In this document: piece by piece, positions 1 through 8,310 of the stretch
How positions within the stretch are numbered: the stretch's first letter is position 1
Layout: each line of letters starts with the position of its first letter
Assembly: GCA_003223875.1 (NCBI GenBank)
Contig: QHWY01000100.1
Coordinates: 1-64,000, forward strand
Reading direction: 5' to 3'
Length of the DNA: 64,000 bases
From: Acidobacteriota bacterium
GTDB taxonomy: Bacteria; Acidobacteriota; Terriglobia; 20CM-2-55-15
Made by a program: the position numbers and the translations under genes
The notes under the pieces: generated by a model
The model's input: only the letters and a program-made list of their open reading frames with translations
The model's database searches: none
Told to the model about the DNA's origin: nothing

Positions 1-1
1 G

Positions 2-403
2 TCATTGCCAGAAGATACCGAAGACCTCGCGATGATCATCGATAAAGCGGGCGCCTTCCTAATCGATATTGAAGAATACTTCGACGGTCTTGAACTCTTC
101 CGCGCGGCCTCGCTAAAATTTCCGGATGTTGCCGCCTTTCAACAAGGCATCGGTTGCTGTGCGGGTCATGTGGGTTTCATCGAGGAGGCTTTGACAGCGA
201 GCCGCCGAGCAGTCGAATTGGATCCAGATGATCCGGCCTACGTGAGTGACCTTGGTTGGACCTTGGTGCTTGCGGAGCGCTACCAGGAGGCAGAAGCAAC
301 GTTGCTGCGAGCCACAACGATGAATAGCTCGAACAGGCTCGCGCAGACGAACCTGGAGTACTGTCGCGAAAAAATAGCGGAAAGACTCAAAGCGCTTAAA
401 TAA
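2..403 (+). CDS. TPR-repeat protein, C-terminal fragment (5' end outside window)
   Basis: The reading frame is open to the left edge, so this is the C-terminal part of a longer gene; the first possible start inside the window is a TTG at base 5. About 130 residues form roughly three helix-turn-helix repeats of tetratricopeptide type, with typical spacing of Ala, Gly, Tyr and Pro (for example AVELDPDDPAYVSDLGW and a preceding repeat with LFRAASLKFPD). TPR arrays act as protein-docking scaffolds. No signal peptide or catalytic motif can be seen because the start is missing. The partner and role are unknown. Confidence 0.75.
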   Translation, partial: SLPEDTEDLAMIIDKAGAFLIDIEEYFDGLELFRAASLKFPDVAAFQQGIGCCAGHVGFIEEALTASRRAVELDPDDPAYVSDLGWTLVLAERYQEAEATLLRATTMNSSNRLAQTNLEYCREKIAERLKALK

Positions 404-464
404 GCAACAACTCTTTCCATCTCACACTCAAAAGGACAAGCGCTGAGGTGAATCGGAAAAGGTA

Positions 465-492
465 TTGACAGGAATAAGCGTCCAGCTAAAAT
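465..492 (+). promoter_or_regulatory. Predicted sigma-70 type promoter (TTGACA / TAAAAT)
   Basis: A perfect -35 hexamer TTGACA (465-470) is followed after 16 bases by TAAAAT (487-492). No protein gene lies downstream on this strand before the terminator hairpin at 639-673, so the promoter would drive a short untranslated transcript. The prediction rests on motif match only. Confidence 0.4.
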
Positions 493-498
493 TATCAG

Positions 499-673
499 TT
501 CCGGTAACAACCAAACGAGATGCTTATGCAGAAGTCTTTCCACTCAACACCCAATCAACACACCCGCTGTTCATTTTTGCGACAGTCCCGCTTATTACTG
601 TCTCTTCTCTGATTTTTTAAAGAAACCTTCCGTAAGACAACAGCCGCGGCTCACCGCCGGGGCTGTTGTTTTT
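499..673 (+). ncRNA. Candidate small RNA of about 175 nt, family unknown
   Basis: This span is delimited by a good sigma-70 promoter (465-492) and a GC-rich hairpin followed by a T run (639-673), with no convincing coding frame between them. The longest plus-strand frame gives an uncharacterised 30-residue peptide from the ATG near 521 without a clear ribosome binding site. I do not recognise an RNA family: the ends do not pair as in 6S RNA and there is no SRP-like tetraloop hairpin that I can see. It may equally be a decayed intergenic region. Confidence 0.3.
639..673 (+). terminator. Rho-independent terminator
   Basis: AACAGCC (639-645) pairs with GGCTGTT (661-667); after one mismatch four more GC pairs extend the stem around a short loop. 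It is followed by GTTTTT. Orientation is plus strand. It lies 236 bases after the TPR gene, and would end either that transcript or an independent small RNA. It also sits just before the convergent galU stop. Confidence 0.7.
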
Positions 674-681
674 GGCGGGTT

Positions 682-1554
682 CTACAGTTTTAATGATTTT
701 AGGTATGTCCGGAATTCGGCGCCGAGGTCATCGCGGCGGAGGGCGAACTCGACGGTTGCTTTGAGAAAGCCCAACTTATCGCCCGCATCGTAGCGTTTGC
801 CTTCGAACATGTAGGCATAGACAGGCTGTTGCTCGAGAAGAAGGCGTATACCGTCGGTCAGCTGAATTTCGCCGCCGCTTCCTGTGCGTGTTTTCTCGAG
901 GAAACCGAAAATCTGCGGCGTCAGAATGTAACGGCCGATGATCGCCAAATTGGAAGGCGCCTCCTCCGCTGGCGGTTTTTCGACGACGTCCTGAACGCGG
1001 TAGACGCGGCCGCCGAAGCCTTCCACAGGAGTTCCGGCTATGACTCCGTAGTGGTGTATTTCAGAATGAGGGACTTCGCAAGTTGCGATGACCGAACCTT
1101 GGAGCTTTTCGAAGACATCGATCATCTGGCGCATGCACGGAACCTGCGAATGAATAATGTCATCCCCGAGGAGCACCGCGAATGGGTCGTTTCCGATCGC
1201 GTCCCGAGCAACCCAGATGGCATGTCCCAGGCCAAGCGCCTCCTTTTGCCGCACGTAGCTGACATTGATCATGTTCGAAATGAGGCGCACTTCGTTCAGC
1301 AGGTTCTCTTTTCCACGTTCTTCCAGGACGCGTTCCAACTCGTAGGAGACGTCGAAGTGATCTTCGATCGCATTCTTTCCCCGTCCCGTGACGATCGTGA
1401 TGTTGCGAATGCCGGCTCCGACTGCTTCTTCAATGACATACTGGATGAGAGGCTTATCGACCAGCGGCAACATCTCCTTCGGTTGGGCTTTTGTCGCCGG
1501 CAAAAAACGCGTGCCCAAGCCGGCGGCCGGAAAAACAGCTTTGGAAATCCGCAT
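682..1554 (-). CDS. galU: UTP--glucose-1-phosphate uridylyltransferase
   Basis: GalU makes UDP-glucose from UTP and glucose-1-phosphate in the cytoplasm, feeding polysaccharide and cell-envelope synthesis. The 290-residue length is normal. The nucleotidyltransferase signature is near the N-terminus (AAGLGTRFLPATKAQPKEM, residues about 10-28), followed by LVDKPLIQY, the metal-binding LLGDD segment and the sugar-binding VVEKPP. The ATG start is 4 bases after the cupin gene upstream, so the two are co-transcribed and probably belong with lepB and yqeY in one minus-strand operon. Confidence 0.95.
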   Translation of the reverse strand: MRISKAVFPAAGLGTRFLPATKAQPKEMLPLVDKPLIQYVIEEAVGAGIRNITIVTGRGKNAIEDHFDVSYELERVLEERGKENLLNEVRLISNMINVSYVRQKEALGLGHAIWVARDAIGNDPFAVLLGDDIIHSQVPCMRQMIDVFEKLQGSVIATCEVPHSEIHHYGVIAGTPVEGFGGRVYRVQDVVEKPPAEEAPSNLAIIGRYILTPQIFGFLEKTRTGSGGEIQLTDGIRLLLEQQPVYAYMFEGKRYDAGDKLGFLKATVEFALRRDDLGAEFRTYLKSLKL

Positions 1555-1558
1555 CGTT

Positions 1559-1933
1559 CTATTTTCCCCTCAAATACTGGTCGGTTCCATCGAGCCAGTC
1601 TTGCCGTGGCGGAGAAAAAATATCGATATCGAGGGTATCCTCCAAGGCAGTCGCCGAATGGACGACATTGGACGGAATGTGAAGGACATCGCCGGCGCGA
1701 AGAATGATTTCTCTTCCGTTCACTTCGAACTTTAACGTCCCACGGATGACGTAACTTACTTGTTCGTTCTCATGGTGGTGAGCCCGAACGACACATCCTT
1801 TCTTGAGTACGAGTTCTGAAAGCATCACGCGGTCGCCCGTGATGAGTTTTCGAGTCAACAGCGGATTCAGTTCTTCCTCGGGAATGTCCGCCCAGCGATA
1901 TTTTGTTACATCCTTACCTTGAGCTTGTTTCAT
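1559..1933 (-). CDS. Cupin-domain protein
   Basis: A 124-residue single-domain cupin. The metal-binding first motif is HHHENEQ with a Gly/Tyr strand after it, and the second motif is IPSNVVHSA, so the usual His-His-Glu-His set is present. Small cupins of this type bind a metal and a sugar or small organic acid, and can be isomerases, dioxygenases or regulators; the substrate cannot be told from sequence. Its position directly upstream of galU suggests a sugar-nucleotide or envelope context, which is inference only. Confidence 0.8.
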   Translation of the reverse strand: MKQAQGKDVTKYRWADIPEEELNPLLTRKLITGDRVMLSELVLKKGCVVRAHHHENEQVSYVIRGTLKFEVNGREIILRAGDVLHIPSNVVHSATALEDTLDIDIFSPPRQDWLDGTDQYLRGK

Positions 1934-1946
1934 ATGATTCCTTCAA

Positions 1947-2768
1947 TTATCGAACGATCGTGCCGAAGCGAAACCACCGCGTCTTGTCAAAGAAATGGAA
2001 GGCAATGGCGAGATAGCTGTCGAGCGATTCACGAAAAGTCTTGTCTCCTGGTACATACGGGTCGCTTTCATACGACCAGTACACGAAAAGTGGTTTTCCA
2101 ATAAGCTCGTCCCAGGTGACAAAGCCCCAATAACGGCTGTCGTTGCTGTTGTCGCGATTATCGCCCATTACCAGGTACCTGTTGGCAGGAACCGTCACCG
2201 GACCATAGTTGTCGCGGATCTTTAGTTCCTCCGGAGTCCACGGATCGGTGCCATAGACCGTCGAATCGACGTGAATCTTATACGGCTCGTCCAGCTGAAT
2301 GCCATTCACAAACACCGATTTGTTGCGTACTTCGACGGTATCGCCCGGCATTCCGATGACTCGCTTGACGAATGGAATATTGCCGTCGGTCGGAGACTTG
2401 AACGCCACGATATCGCCGCGCCTGATCGACCGGTGCGGCAGATAATGCCGAATGAACGCTGGATAATTTGCCGGAAACGCGATCTTGTCGAGAAAAAAAT
2501 GATCACCGACGAGGATCGTTGGCTTCATCGACTCCGTTGGGACTTGTGTTGCCTGAGCGATATAGCTTGTGAATACAAGAACGAAAATGACCGTGAACGC
2601 CAGACTTTCAACCCATTCGCGGAATACTCCCTTCCGGCGCACGGGGATTGTTTGAAAAGTGGTGAGTTCATCGAGCCGGACATCCGGCCGTTCAAACACG
2701 ACAAAATTTTCGAGCGGAATATCCGGAATATCCCGGTTTTCAACTTCGGAGCTCGGACCCTCGATCAT
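1947..2768 (-). CDS. lepB: Signal peptidase I
   Basis: Leader peptidase of the inner membrane that cuts Sec and Tat signal peptides on the periplasmic side. The 273-residue protein has a cytoplasmic N-terminal tail of about 50 residues, one transmembrane helix (about 53-72), then the catalytic Ser80 in PTESMKP and the general-base Lys135 in PFVKRVIGMPGD. The conserved GDNRDNSNDSRYWGFV box follows. Its start overlaps the yqeY-like stop by 4 bases (ATGA), indicating translational coupling. Confidence 0.95.
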   Translation of the reverse strand: MIEGPSSEVENRDIPDIPLENFVVFERPDVRLDELTTFQTIPVRRKGVFREWVESLAFTVIFVLVFTSYIAQATQVPTESMKPTILVGDHFFLDKIAFPANYPAFIRHYLPHRSIRRGDIVAFKSPTDGNIPFVKRVIGMPGDTVEVRNKSVFVNGIQLDEPYKIHVDSTVYGTDPWTPEELKIRDNYGPVTVPANRYLVMGDNRDNSNDSRYWGFVTWDELIGKPLFVYWSYESDPYVPGDKTFRESLDSYLAIAFHFFDKTRWFRFGTIVR

Positions 2769-3214
2769 GCCGACAACTTGTCCTTTACCAATTGGCTGAC
2801 GCGAGATCCGTCTGCACTCTTGCCGGAGAGACGTGCGAGAGTGGCTTTCATCACTTTTCCCATATCCTTCATCGAAGCCGCGCCCGTTTCCTCTATGGCG
2901 TGAGCAATTGCCTGCTGGATCTCCTGCTCTGAGGCCGCAGCCGGCAAGTATTCTTCGATGATCCTGATCTCGGCTTCTTCCTTTTGCGCTAGCTCTTCGC
3001 GGCCACCTTTGCGAAATTGATCGATGGAATCCTTCCGCTGCTTGACCAGCGTGTTCAAAACCGCGATCACTTCGTTCTCATCGAGCGGCTTCATTTTATC
3101 AACCTCCCTGTTTTTGACGGCGCTTTTCATCATGCGCAGCACACTGAGCCGCAGCTGATCCTTGTTGCGCATCGCATCGGACATTTGCGCTTGGATTTTT
3201 TCCTGAATCGTCAT
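2765..3214 (-). CDS. GatB/YqeY domain protein
   Basis: A 149-residue protein of the YqeY family, which shares the helical tail domain of GatB, the tRNA-dependent amidotransferase subunit. The family is widespread next to translation genes, and its precise function is not settled. The usual features are present: an N-terminal amphipathic helix (KIQAQMSDAMRNKD), a basic LRMMKSAVKNREVD segment, IRIIEEYLP and a C-terminal MKDMGKVMKATLARLSGKSA helix. It overlaps lepB by 4 bases. Confidence 0.88.
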   Translation of the reverse strand: MTIQEKIQAQMSDAMRNKDQLRLSVLRMMKSAVKNREVDKMKPLDENEVIAVLNTLVKQRKDSIDQFRKGGREELAQKEEAEIRIIEEYLPAAASEQEIQQAIAHAIEETGAASMKDMGKVMKATLARLSGKSADGSRVSQLVKDKLSA

Positions 3215-3220
3215 CAGAAG

Positions 3221-4612
3221 TTAACCTTTAATAACCCCAATCGGACGGAGCCGCGCGACGCGCGAGGCAAGCCCCGCGCCTTGAACAACGTCAACGACGG
3301 CTTCGATATCCTTGTAAGCGTCCGGTTTCTCTTCCGTAAGCCCTTCGCGAGTCAAGGATTGAACTATAATACCGCGGGACTCCAATTCCTTTTGAATTTC
3401 CTTCGCCGTGACACCCTTTTTGGCTGCGGACCGGCTCAATACGCGGCCCGCGCCGTGACAGGCGGTGCCGAAGGTCTCGTATAGGGCGCCTTCCTGGCCC
3501 AACAGAAAGTATGAAGCCGTTCCCATGCTGCCGGGAATGAATACCGGCTGTTTAGGGAATGCCCGGGTTGCACCCTTGCGATGAACCAGGACGCGCTTTT
3601 TCTTTCCATCAACGAGGTGCGTCTCGATCTTGGCAATATTGTGCGCGACATCGTAGATGACGGGCAGGTGCACAGCCTCCCCAAATAAACGTTGGAACGC
3701 ACCGCGCACAGAATGACTGATCAACTGACGATTGGTCCATGCAAAGTTCGCGGCACCGGCCATCGCGTGGAGATAGCGCTGTCCCTCAGGAGAGTGGATG
3801 GGAGCACACGCGAGTTGACGGTCGGGCAGATCGAGACCGTATCGCCGCATCGTCACGTCCAACTGACCGACATAGTCCGTGCAAATCTGATGGCCTAATC
3901 CCCGCGAACCAGTGTGGATCAGAACCACGATGCGGTCTTTCACGAGATTGTGCTCGGATGCGGTTTTCTCATCGAAAATCTCATCGACATACTGGACCTC
4001 GAGGAAATGATTTCCCGACCCGAGCGTCCCAAGCTGAGGTTTCCCACGTTGTTTGGCGCGGGCGCTGACGGCATCAGGATCGGCACCGGCAATGCAGCCT
4101 CGTTCTTCCGTGCGATCGAGATCGGCTTCGGATCCCATGCCATGTTCAACGGCCCATTGGGGACCTTTTTGAAGAACCTGGTCGAGATCGTTGTCGGAAA
4201 TATTCAGCCGGCTCGACTGGCCGGTTCCCGACGGAACGTCGCGAAAGAGTTGATGCACCAGATCGCGAAGCTTGACCTTGACCTCCTTCAACGTCAGATT
4301 GCTGTTCAGCAGGCGAACGCCGCAATTGATATCAAAACCAACACCGCCGGGAGAGACCACGCCATCCTGCCCGTCAACAGCGGCTACGCCTCCAATTGGG
4401 AAGCCGTAACCCTGATGGATATCGGGCATTGCAAGGGCGCGCCCAACAATGCCGGGAAGCATGGCGACGTTCGCTGCCTGTTCTAGAGACTGATCGCGCC
4501 GGATCGCCTCCAGCAACGGCTCACTCGCGTACACAACCGCGTCCGTGAGCATGCCCGCCTTATACGTCCTTGGAATCAGCCAGCGATAATCGTCGATTTT
4601 CTCGAGCTGCAT
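3221..4612 (-). CDS. rtcB: RNA-splicing ligase RtcB
   Basis: RtcB joins RNA 2',3'-cyclic phosphate or 3'-phosphate ends to 5'-OH ends using GTP and manganese. The 463-residue protein begins at the ATG at 4612, since the frame upstream lies inside the archease gene. It shows GYGFPIGGVAAVDG, GVGFDINCGVRLL, GTLGSGNHFLEVQY, GSRGLGHQ and the guanylylated-His segment GTACHGAGRVLSR. The archease gene ends one base upstream, the standard pairing of ligase and activator. A convergent overlap is absent; yqeY follows 6 bases downstream. Confidence 0.95.
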   Translation of the reverse strand: MQLEKIDDYRWLIPRTYKAGMLTDAVVYASEPLLEAIRRDQSLEQAANVAMLPGIVGRALAMPDIHQGYGFPIGGVAAVDGQDGVVSPGGVGFDINCGVRLLNSNLTLKEVKVKLRDLVHQLFRDVPSGTGQSSRLNISDNDLDQVLQKGPQWAVEHGMGSEADLDRTEERGCIAGADPDAVSARAKQRGKPQLGTLGSGNHFLEVQYVDEIFDEKTASEHNLVKDRIVVLIHTGSRGLGHQICTDYVGQLDVTMRRYGLDLPDRQLACAPIHSPEGQRYLHAMAGAANFAWTNRQLISHSVRGAFQRLFGEAVHLPVIYDVAHNIAKIETHLVDGKKKRVLVHRKGATRAFPKQPVFIPGSMGTASYFLLGQEGALYETFGTACHGAGRVLSRSAAKKGVTAKEIQKELESRGIIVQSLTREGLTEEKPDAYKDIEAVVDVVQGAGLASRVARLRPIGVIKG

Positions 4613-4613
4613 A

Positions 4614-5024
4614 TCAAACGTCCACGAACACCCGGATCTCCCAACCATCCGATGTCGGATGACTTTCAAATTGATGGTAGGTCGCGGCCTTGACTGCAGT
4701 GCGAAACTCATGCCGGTCGATGTCAAATCGCTCTCCTCGCGCGCGGCCGGTGATCTCGCCGTTAGTCCACGAGTCGATTTCAAACTCGACGAACACGAGC
4801 CCATCTGTGTCGAAGAAGAAGAGGACTTCGTTCAGCCAGTTGATGATCTGTGCCGTCTCGTCCGTGCCGGGTGCTTTGAAATAACGTTCCTCGACGGGAC
4901 GGAATGGAGAGGGATTCACCAGGATGCTGACCAAGCCTTGAGAAGCGGCGACAAGCGCTTCTTCGCGCGTGCGGCCGCGCGCGCGAATCCCGACATCGGA
5001 GGTGTGTTCGAGAAATTCAAACAT
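4614..5024 (-). CDS. Archease, RtcB activator
   Basis: Archease promotes multiple turnover and guanylylation of RtcB. The start is set at the ATG at 5024 (MFEFLEHTSDVGI); an upstream TTG would add five residues of no family character and would reach into a palindromic repeat. The HTSDVGIRARG metal-binding N-terminus, the NWLNEVLFFFDTDGLVF core and the C-terminal FVDV acidic end are all present, and the length of about 136 residues is normal. It is one base upstream of rtcB. Confidence 0.93.
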   Translation of the reverse strand: MFEFLEHTSDVGIRARGRTREEALVAASQGLVSILVNPSPFRPVEERYFKAPGTDETAQIINWLNEVLFFFDTDGLVFVEFEIDSWTNGEITGRARGERFDIDRHEFRTAVKAATYHQFESHPTSDGWEIRVFVDV

Positions 5025-5032
5025 GGAAATGA

Positions 5033-5087
5033 GCCACAAAAAACCACAAAGGACACAAAATTGGTGTTCTTTGTGCCTTCTTGTGGC
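5033..5087. repeat. Intergenic palindrome, CCACAAAA family, copy 1
   Basis: Two 24-base arms (5033-5056 and 5064-5087) form an imperfect hairpin beginning GCCACAAAAAACCACAAA. A second member with the same sequence style lies at 29971-30028, and a half-site (CCACAAAAAGCACAA) lies at about 15739. It sits immediately upstream of archease and after the HNH stop, so it may affect transcript ends. It is probably a dispersed REP-like repeat. Confidence 0.75.
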
Positions 5088-5095
5088 CGTCCTAC

Positions 5096-5623
5096 TTAAA
5101 TATCCAGTTCTATATTCCAGTATAGATAATCGCGCCAGCTATCCGGCGGCGATTTCAGTCGGAAAGTAACGTGGAATGCGGGCAGCCAATGGGGTTCGGT
5201 CGGCTGACGAATCAGGTGCATGCCGGCCTCTTCGGGCGTACGGCCGCCTTTCCTATGATTGCACCGGAAGCAGGCGGCAACGATGTTATCCCAACGCTTC
5301 TGGCCACCGAGCGCAACAGGCATGACGTGGTCGAACGTCAGATCCTCGGAAGGAAATTTTTTGCCGCAGTACTGACACGTGTAATCATCGCGCGCATAGA
5401 TGTTCGCACGCGAAAACTTCACACGATTCAGGTTCTTGACTCGGACATATTTAAGCAGCCGGATGATCGACGGCAGCTTGACGGCAAAGGTGATGGAATG
5501 AACCTGCTCGTCATATTCTTCAATGACTTCAACTTTTCCGGCGAAGAATAGGGTGAGTGCCTTTTTCCAGGAAATGATTCGAAGCGGTTCGTACGAGGCA
5601 TTCAGCAGCAGTGTCGCATTCAT
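5096..5623 (-). CDS. HNH endonuclease family protein
   Basis: A 175-residue protein with a C-terminal HNH/treble-clef module: CQYCGKKF, then LTFDHVMPVALGG and NIVAACFRCNHRKGG give the two CxxC zinc pairs and the His-Asn-His triad. The N-terminal half (LLLNASYEPLRIISWKKA) is the conserved lead-in of a chromosomal HNH family common in many phyla and not tied to phages. The biological role of this subfamily is unknown. It is likely co-oriented with rtcB-archease but is separated by the palindrome. Confidence 0.88.
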   Translation of the reverse strand: MNATLLLNASYEPLRIISWKKALTLFFAGKVEVIEEYDEQVHSITFAVKLPSIIRLLKYVRVKNLNRVKFSRANIYARDDYTCQYCGKKFPSEDLTFDHVMPVALGGQKRWDNIVAACFRCNHRKGGRTPEEAGMHLIRQPTEPHWLPAFHVTFRLKSPPDSWRDYLYWNIELDI

Positions 5624-5707
5624 CTTAAAAGCAGATTTTTCAGATAAGTCGCGGCTTTGTCAAGGCCTTTCCACCCTCAAACCCTTGTCACTACTGGGTT
5701 TTAACGA

Positions 5708-5718
5708 TCTGTTACAAT
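5708..5718 (+). promoter_or_regulatory. Possible extended -10 promoter, near-leaderless larE transcript
   Basis: TGTTACAAT contains TACAAT at 5713-5718 with an upstream TG, an extended -10 arrangement. A start point about seven bases later would fall on or next to the larE ATG at 5725, giving a leaderless or very short leader. A TTGTCA at 5685-5690 is 22 bases away, too far for a standard -35. Motif evidence only. Confidence 0.3.
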
Positions 5719-5724
5719 GTTTGA

Positions 5725-6546
5725 ATGCTCGAAAAAGAAAATCACCTCAGGCGCATTCTGCGCGAGATGAAATCCTGCATCGTGGCGTTTAGCGGAGGCG
5801 TGGACAGTTCGTATCTCGCTCTCATTGCGCATCAAGAGCTTCGGTCGAACGCATTAGCCGTGACAGCCGAGAGTCCAAGTTATCCCACTCATCAGCGGAA
5901 AATCGCCGTCGACCTTGTGAGACGCTACAACTTTCGCCATGAATTCATCGAGTCAGAAGAAATGGAGGATTCGAATTACGTCGAGAATCCCTCGAATCGC
6001 TGCTATTTCTGCAAGCAGGAACTGTACTCCCGCCTTCAAGAAATGGCGAGAGTACGCGGGTTTCGATATGTCGTCGATGGGAACAATTTGGATGACATGG
6101 GCGACTACCGGCCGGGCCGTCAAGCCGGTCGCGAACTGGAGATCCGCAGCCCTCTTATCGAAGCCGGCTTGAACAAGGCGGAAATTCGCGAGCTTTCCCG
6201 ACAGCAGGGTCTTCCGACGTGGAATCAGCCGGCATCCGCGTGCCTGTCATCGCGCATTCCGTACGGTTCACCAGTCACCATCGAGAAGCTGCGCATGATC
6301 GATCAGGGAGAGGAAATCATGCGGGCTCTCGGCTTCAGTCAAACGCGCGTCCGCCATCATGGCGAGATCGCGCGGATTGAGATCGCGCGGGCAGAAATGC
6401 CAAAGGCCTTGAACATCGAGGTGTTCGATCGCCTTAGCCACGAATTCAAGAAGATCGGGTTCCGTTTCGTTGCGATTGATGTTGATGGTTACCGGACGGG
6501 CGCGCTCAATGAAAGCCTGACGCAGATCACCGTTTCCTCTAAATGA
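5725..6546 (+). CDS. larE: LarE-family ATP-dependent sacrificial sulfur transferase
   Basis: LarE is a PP-loop enzyme that adenylates and thiolates the pyridinium dicarboxylate precursor of the nickel-pincer cofactor, giving up its own cysteine sulfur. The 273-residue protein has the PP-loop AFSGGVDSSYLA (residues about 20-31), the NRCYFCKQELY segment, and the active cysteine in PASACLSSRIPYG. LarB and LarC are not in the window, so the family name is firm but the pathway is inferred. It opens an operon with purD and purE; the purD ATG overlaps its stop. Confidence 0.88.
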   Translation: MLEKENHLRRILREMKSCIVAFSGGVDSSYLALIAHQELRSNALAVTAESPSYPTHQRKIAVDLVRRYNFRHEFIESEEMEDSNYVENPSNRCYFCKQELYSRLQEMARVRGFRYVVDGNNLDDMGDYRPGRQAGRELEIRSPLIEAGLNKAEIRELSRQQGLPTWNQPASACLSSRIPYGSPVTIEKLRMIDQGEEIMRALGFSQTRVRHHGEIARIEIARAEMPKALNIEVFDRLSHEFKKIGFRFVAIDVDGYRTGALNESLTQITVSSK

Positions 6547-7808
6547 AAATTCTTGTCGTCGGATCCGGTGGACGAGAACACGCTATCGTCGAGGCTTTGG
6601 CGCAAAGTCCTGAGGTTCGCAAGATCTATGCAGCGCCGGGCAATGGGGGAATTCGCGAACAGGCAGAACTTATTTCGATTGAACCTAATAATATCGAGGC
6701 CGTCGCGGACTTTGCCACCGCAGAACGGATCGATCTGACGTTTATCGGCCCCGAGATGCCGCTGAGCAAAGGTATCGTTGACGCCTTCCGTCAGCGCGGC
6801 CTTGTCATCATTGGTCCCACTGCCGATCAAGCGCGTCTGGAATCCAGCAAAATCTTTGCGAAGCAGTTCTTCAAAAAAAATGGCATTCCGACGGCGGAGT
6901 CTTCGGAATGTTCAACGCCGGCCGAGGCATACGCGATTCTGGAACGTTCGAAATATCCGATCGTAATCAAGGCTGATGGGCTCGCCGCCGGCAAAGGAGT
7001 CGTGATCGCGGAGAACCCGGCCGATGCACGTCTCACGGTTCAGCAATTCATGCAATCGAAGGCGCTGGGAGAAGCCGGATCACGATTGGTCATCGAGGAA
7101 TTTCTCGAAGGCGAGGAAGCTTCGTTCCACGTTTTCGCCGACGGCCCCCATTTCCAGCCAATGGTTGCGGCACAGGATCACAAGCGCCGTTTCGATGGCG
7201 ACAGGGGTCCGAATACCGGTGGAATGGGTGCCTACTCCGTGGACACGATTCTCTCGCGCCAACAGCAACACGCCGTTCTCCAACGAATCATCGAACCGAC
7301 ACTCGCAGCCGCAAAATCTTATTCCGGGATTCTGTATGCAGGTCTCATGCTCACATCCGCCGGACCTAAGTTGCTCGAATATAACGTGCGGTTCGGCGAT
7401 CCCGAAACTCAAGTTATCCTCTCGCGATTGAAGACGGAGTTGCTGGACGTCCTCATCGACATTGCCGAACACCGGCTGCCTTCCAGAAAATTGGAGTGGC
7501 GGCAGGACGCCGCAGCCACTGTTGTACTTGTTACGAGCGGCTATCCGGGGAAAGTTGAAACCGGAAAACAGATCTTTGGACTCGAAGAAGCCAAGCGAGT
7601 CGAGGGCGTCAAAATCTATCACGCCGGCACGCGTTTTGGAGACGGAAAGATCTATACGACAGGGGGGCGCGTGCTCAATGTGACTGCGCGCGGAAGCACA
7701 TTGGCCGAGGCTTTGGACCGGGCGTACTTTGCCGCGCAGATGATAGAATTTGAAGGGAAGGACTACCGAAAAGACATCGGAAACAAAGGACTCGCAAAAC
7801 AACGGTGA
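6543..7808 (+). CDS. purD: Phosphoribosylamine--glycine ligase
   Basis: Second step of de novo purine synthesis: joins phosphoribosylamine and glycine with ATP. The 421-residue ATP-grasp protein begins MKILVVGSGGREHAI, with IGPEMPLSKGIVDAF, the grasp loop KADGLAAGKGVVIA, DHKRRFDGDRGPNTGGMGAYS and the catalytic EYNVRFGDPETQ. Length is normal. The ATG overlaps larE by 4 bases and its stop overlaps purE by 4 bases, so larE-purD-purE are translationally coupled. Confidence 0.97.
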   Translation: MKILVVGSGGREHAIVEALAQSPEVRKIYAAPGNGGIREQAELISIEPNNIEAVADFATAERIDLTFIGPEMPLSKGIVDAFRQRGLVIIGPTADQARLESSKIFAKQFFKKNGIPTAESSECSTPAEAYAILERSKYPIVIKADGLAAGKGVVIAENPADARLTVQQFMQSKALGEAGSRLVIEEFLEGEEASFHVFADGPHFQPMVAAQDHKRRFDGDRGPNTGGMGAYSVDTILSRQQQHAVLQRIIEPTLAAAKSYSGILYAGLMLTSAGPKLLEYNVRFGDPETQVILSRLKTELLDVLIDIAEHRLPSRKLEWRQDAAATVVLVTSGYPGKVETGKQIFGLEEAKRVEGVKIYHAGTRFGDGKIYTTGGRVLNVTARGSTLAEALDRAYFAAQMIEFEGKDYRKDIGNKGLAKQR

Positions 7809-8305
7809 AACCAGTCGTCGGCATTATCATGGGCAGCGATTCTGATCTTCCCGTCATGCAGGAAACGGCGAAGGTCCTGAAACAGTTTGAAATTCCCTAC
7901 GAAATTGGTGTCTATAGCGCGCATCGCTCTCCGCATCGAACGCTAGATTACGTGAAATCCGCGCGCGAACGCGGACTCAAGGTGATCATTGCCGGTGCGG
8001 GAAGCTCAGCTCATCTCGCCGGAGTCACAGCCGCCGAAACGACGTTGCCTGTTATCGGCATTCCGATAGATAGCTCGCCGCTTTCCGGTCTCGATGCGTT
8101 GTTATCGACAGTGCAAATGCCGCCTGGGGTTCCGGTTGCCACCATGGGAGTGGGAAAGTCCGGTGCGACGAATGCGGGCATGTTCGCCGTGCAGATTCTC
8201 GCGCTCAACGATGAGAAGCTGGCAAGAAAATTGGCCGAGTACAAAGATCAGCTCGAGAAATCCGTCGCGGATAAGAACAAGCAAGTACAGCAAGGGCAAT
8301 TGTAG
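7805..8305 (+). CDS. purE: N5-carboxyaminoimidazole ribonucleotide mutase
   Basis: Class I PurE moves the carboxylate of N5-CAIR to give CAIR in purine synthesis. The start is a GTG (7805) overlapping the purD stop. The 166 residues include [11 protein letters not shown], the substrate-binding [21 protein letters not shown] and the [15 protein letters not shown] segment. The C-terminal tail ([16 protein letters not shown]) is a short charged helix. purK is not in the window. Confidence 0.95.
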   Translation: MKPVVGIIMGSDSDLPVMQETAKVLKQFEIPYEIGVYSAHRSPHRTLDYVKSARERGLKVIIAGAGSSAHLAGVTAAETTLPVIGIPIDSSPLSGLDALLSTVQMPPGVPVATMGVGKSGATNAGMFAVQILALNDEKLARKLAEYKDQLEKSVADKNKQVQQGQL

Positions 8306-8310
8306 CGGCA

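Noticed and set aside
499-673. 6S RNA or SRP RNA at the candidate small-RNA site
   Set aside because: The ends do not pair into a long rod with a central bubble, and no SRP tetraloop hairpin is visible.
829-1707. Long plus-strand frame opposite galU and cupin
   Set aside because: It is the antisense shadow of two well-supported genes and has no family character.
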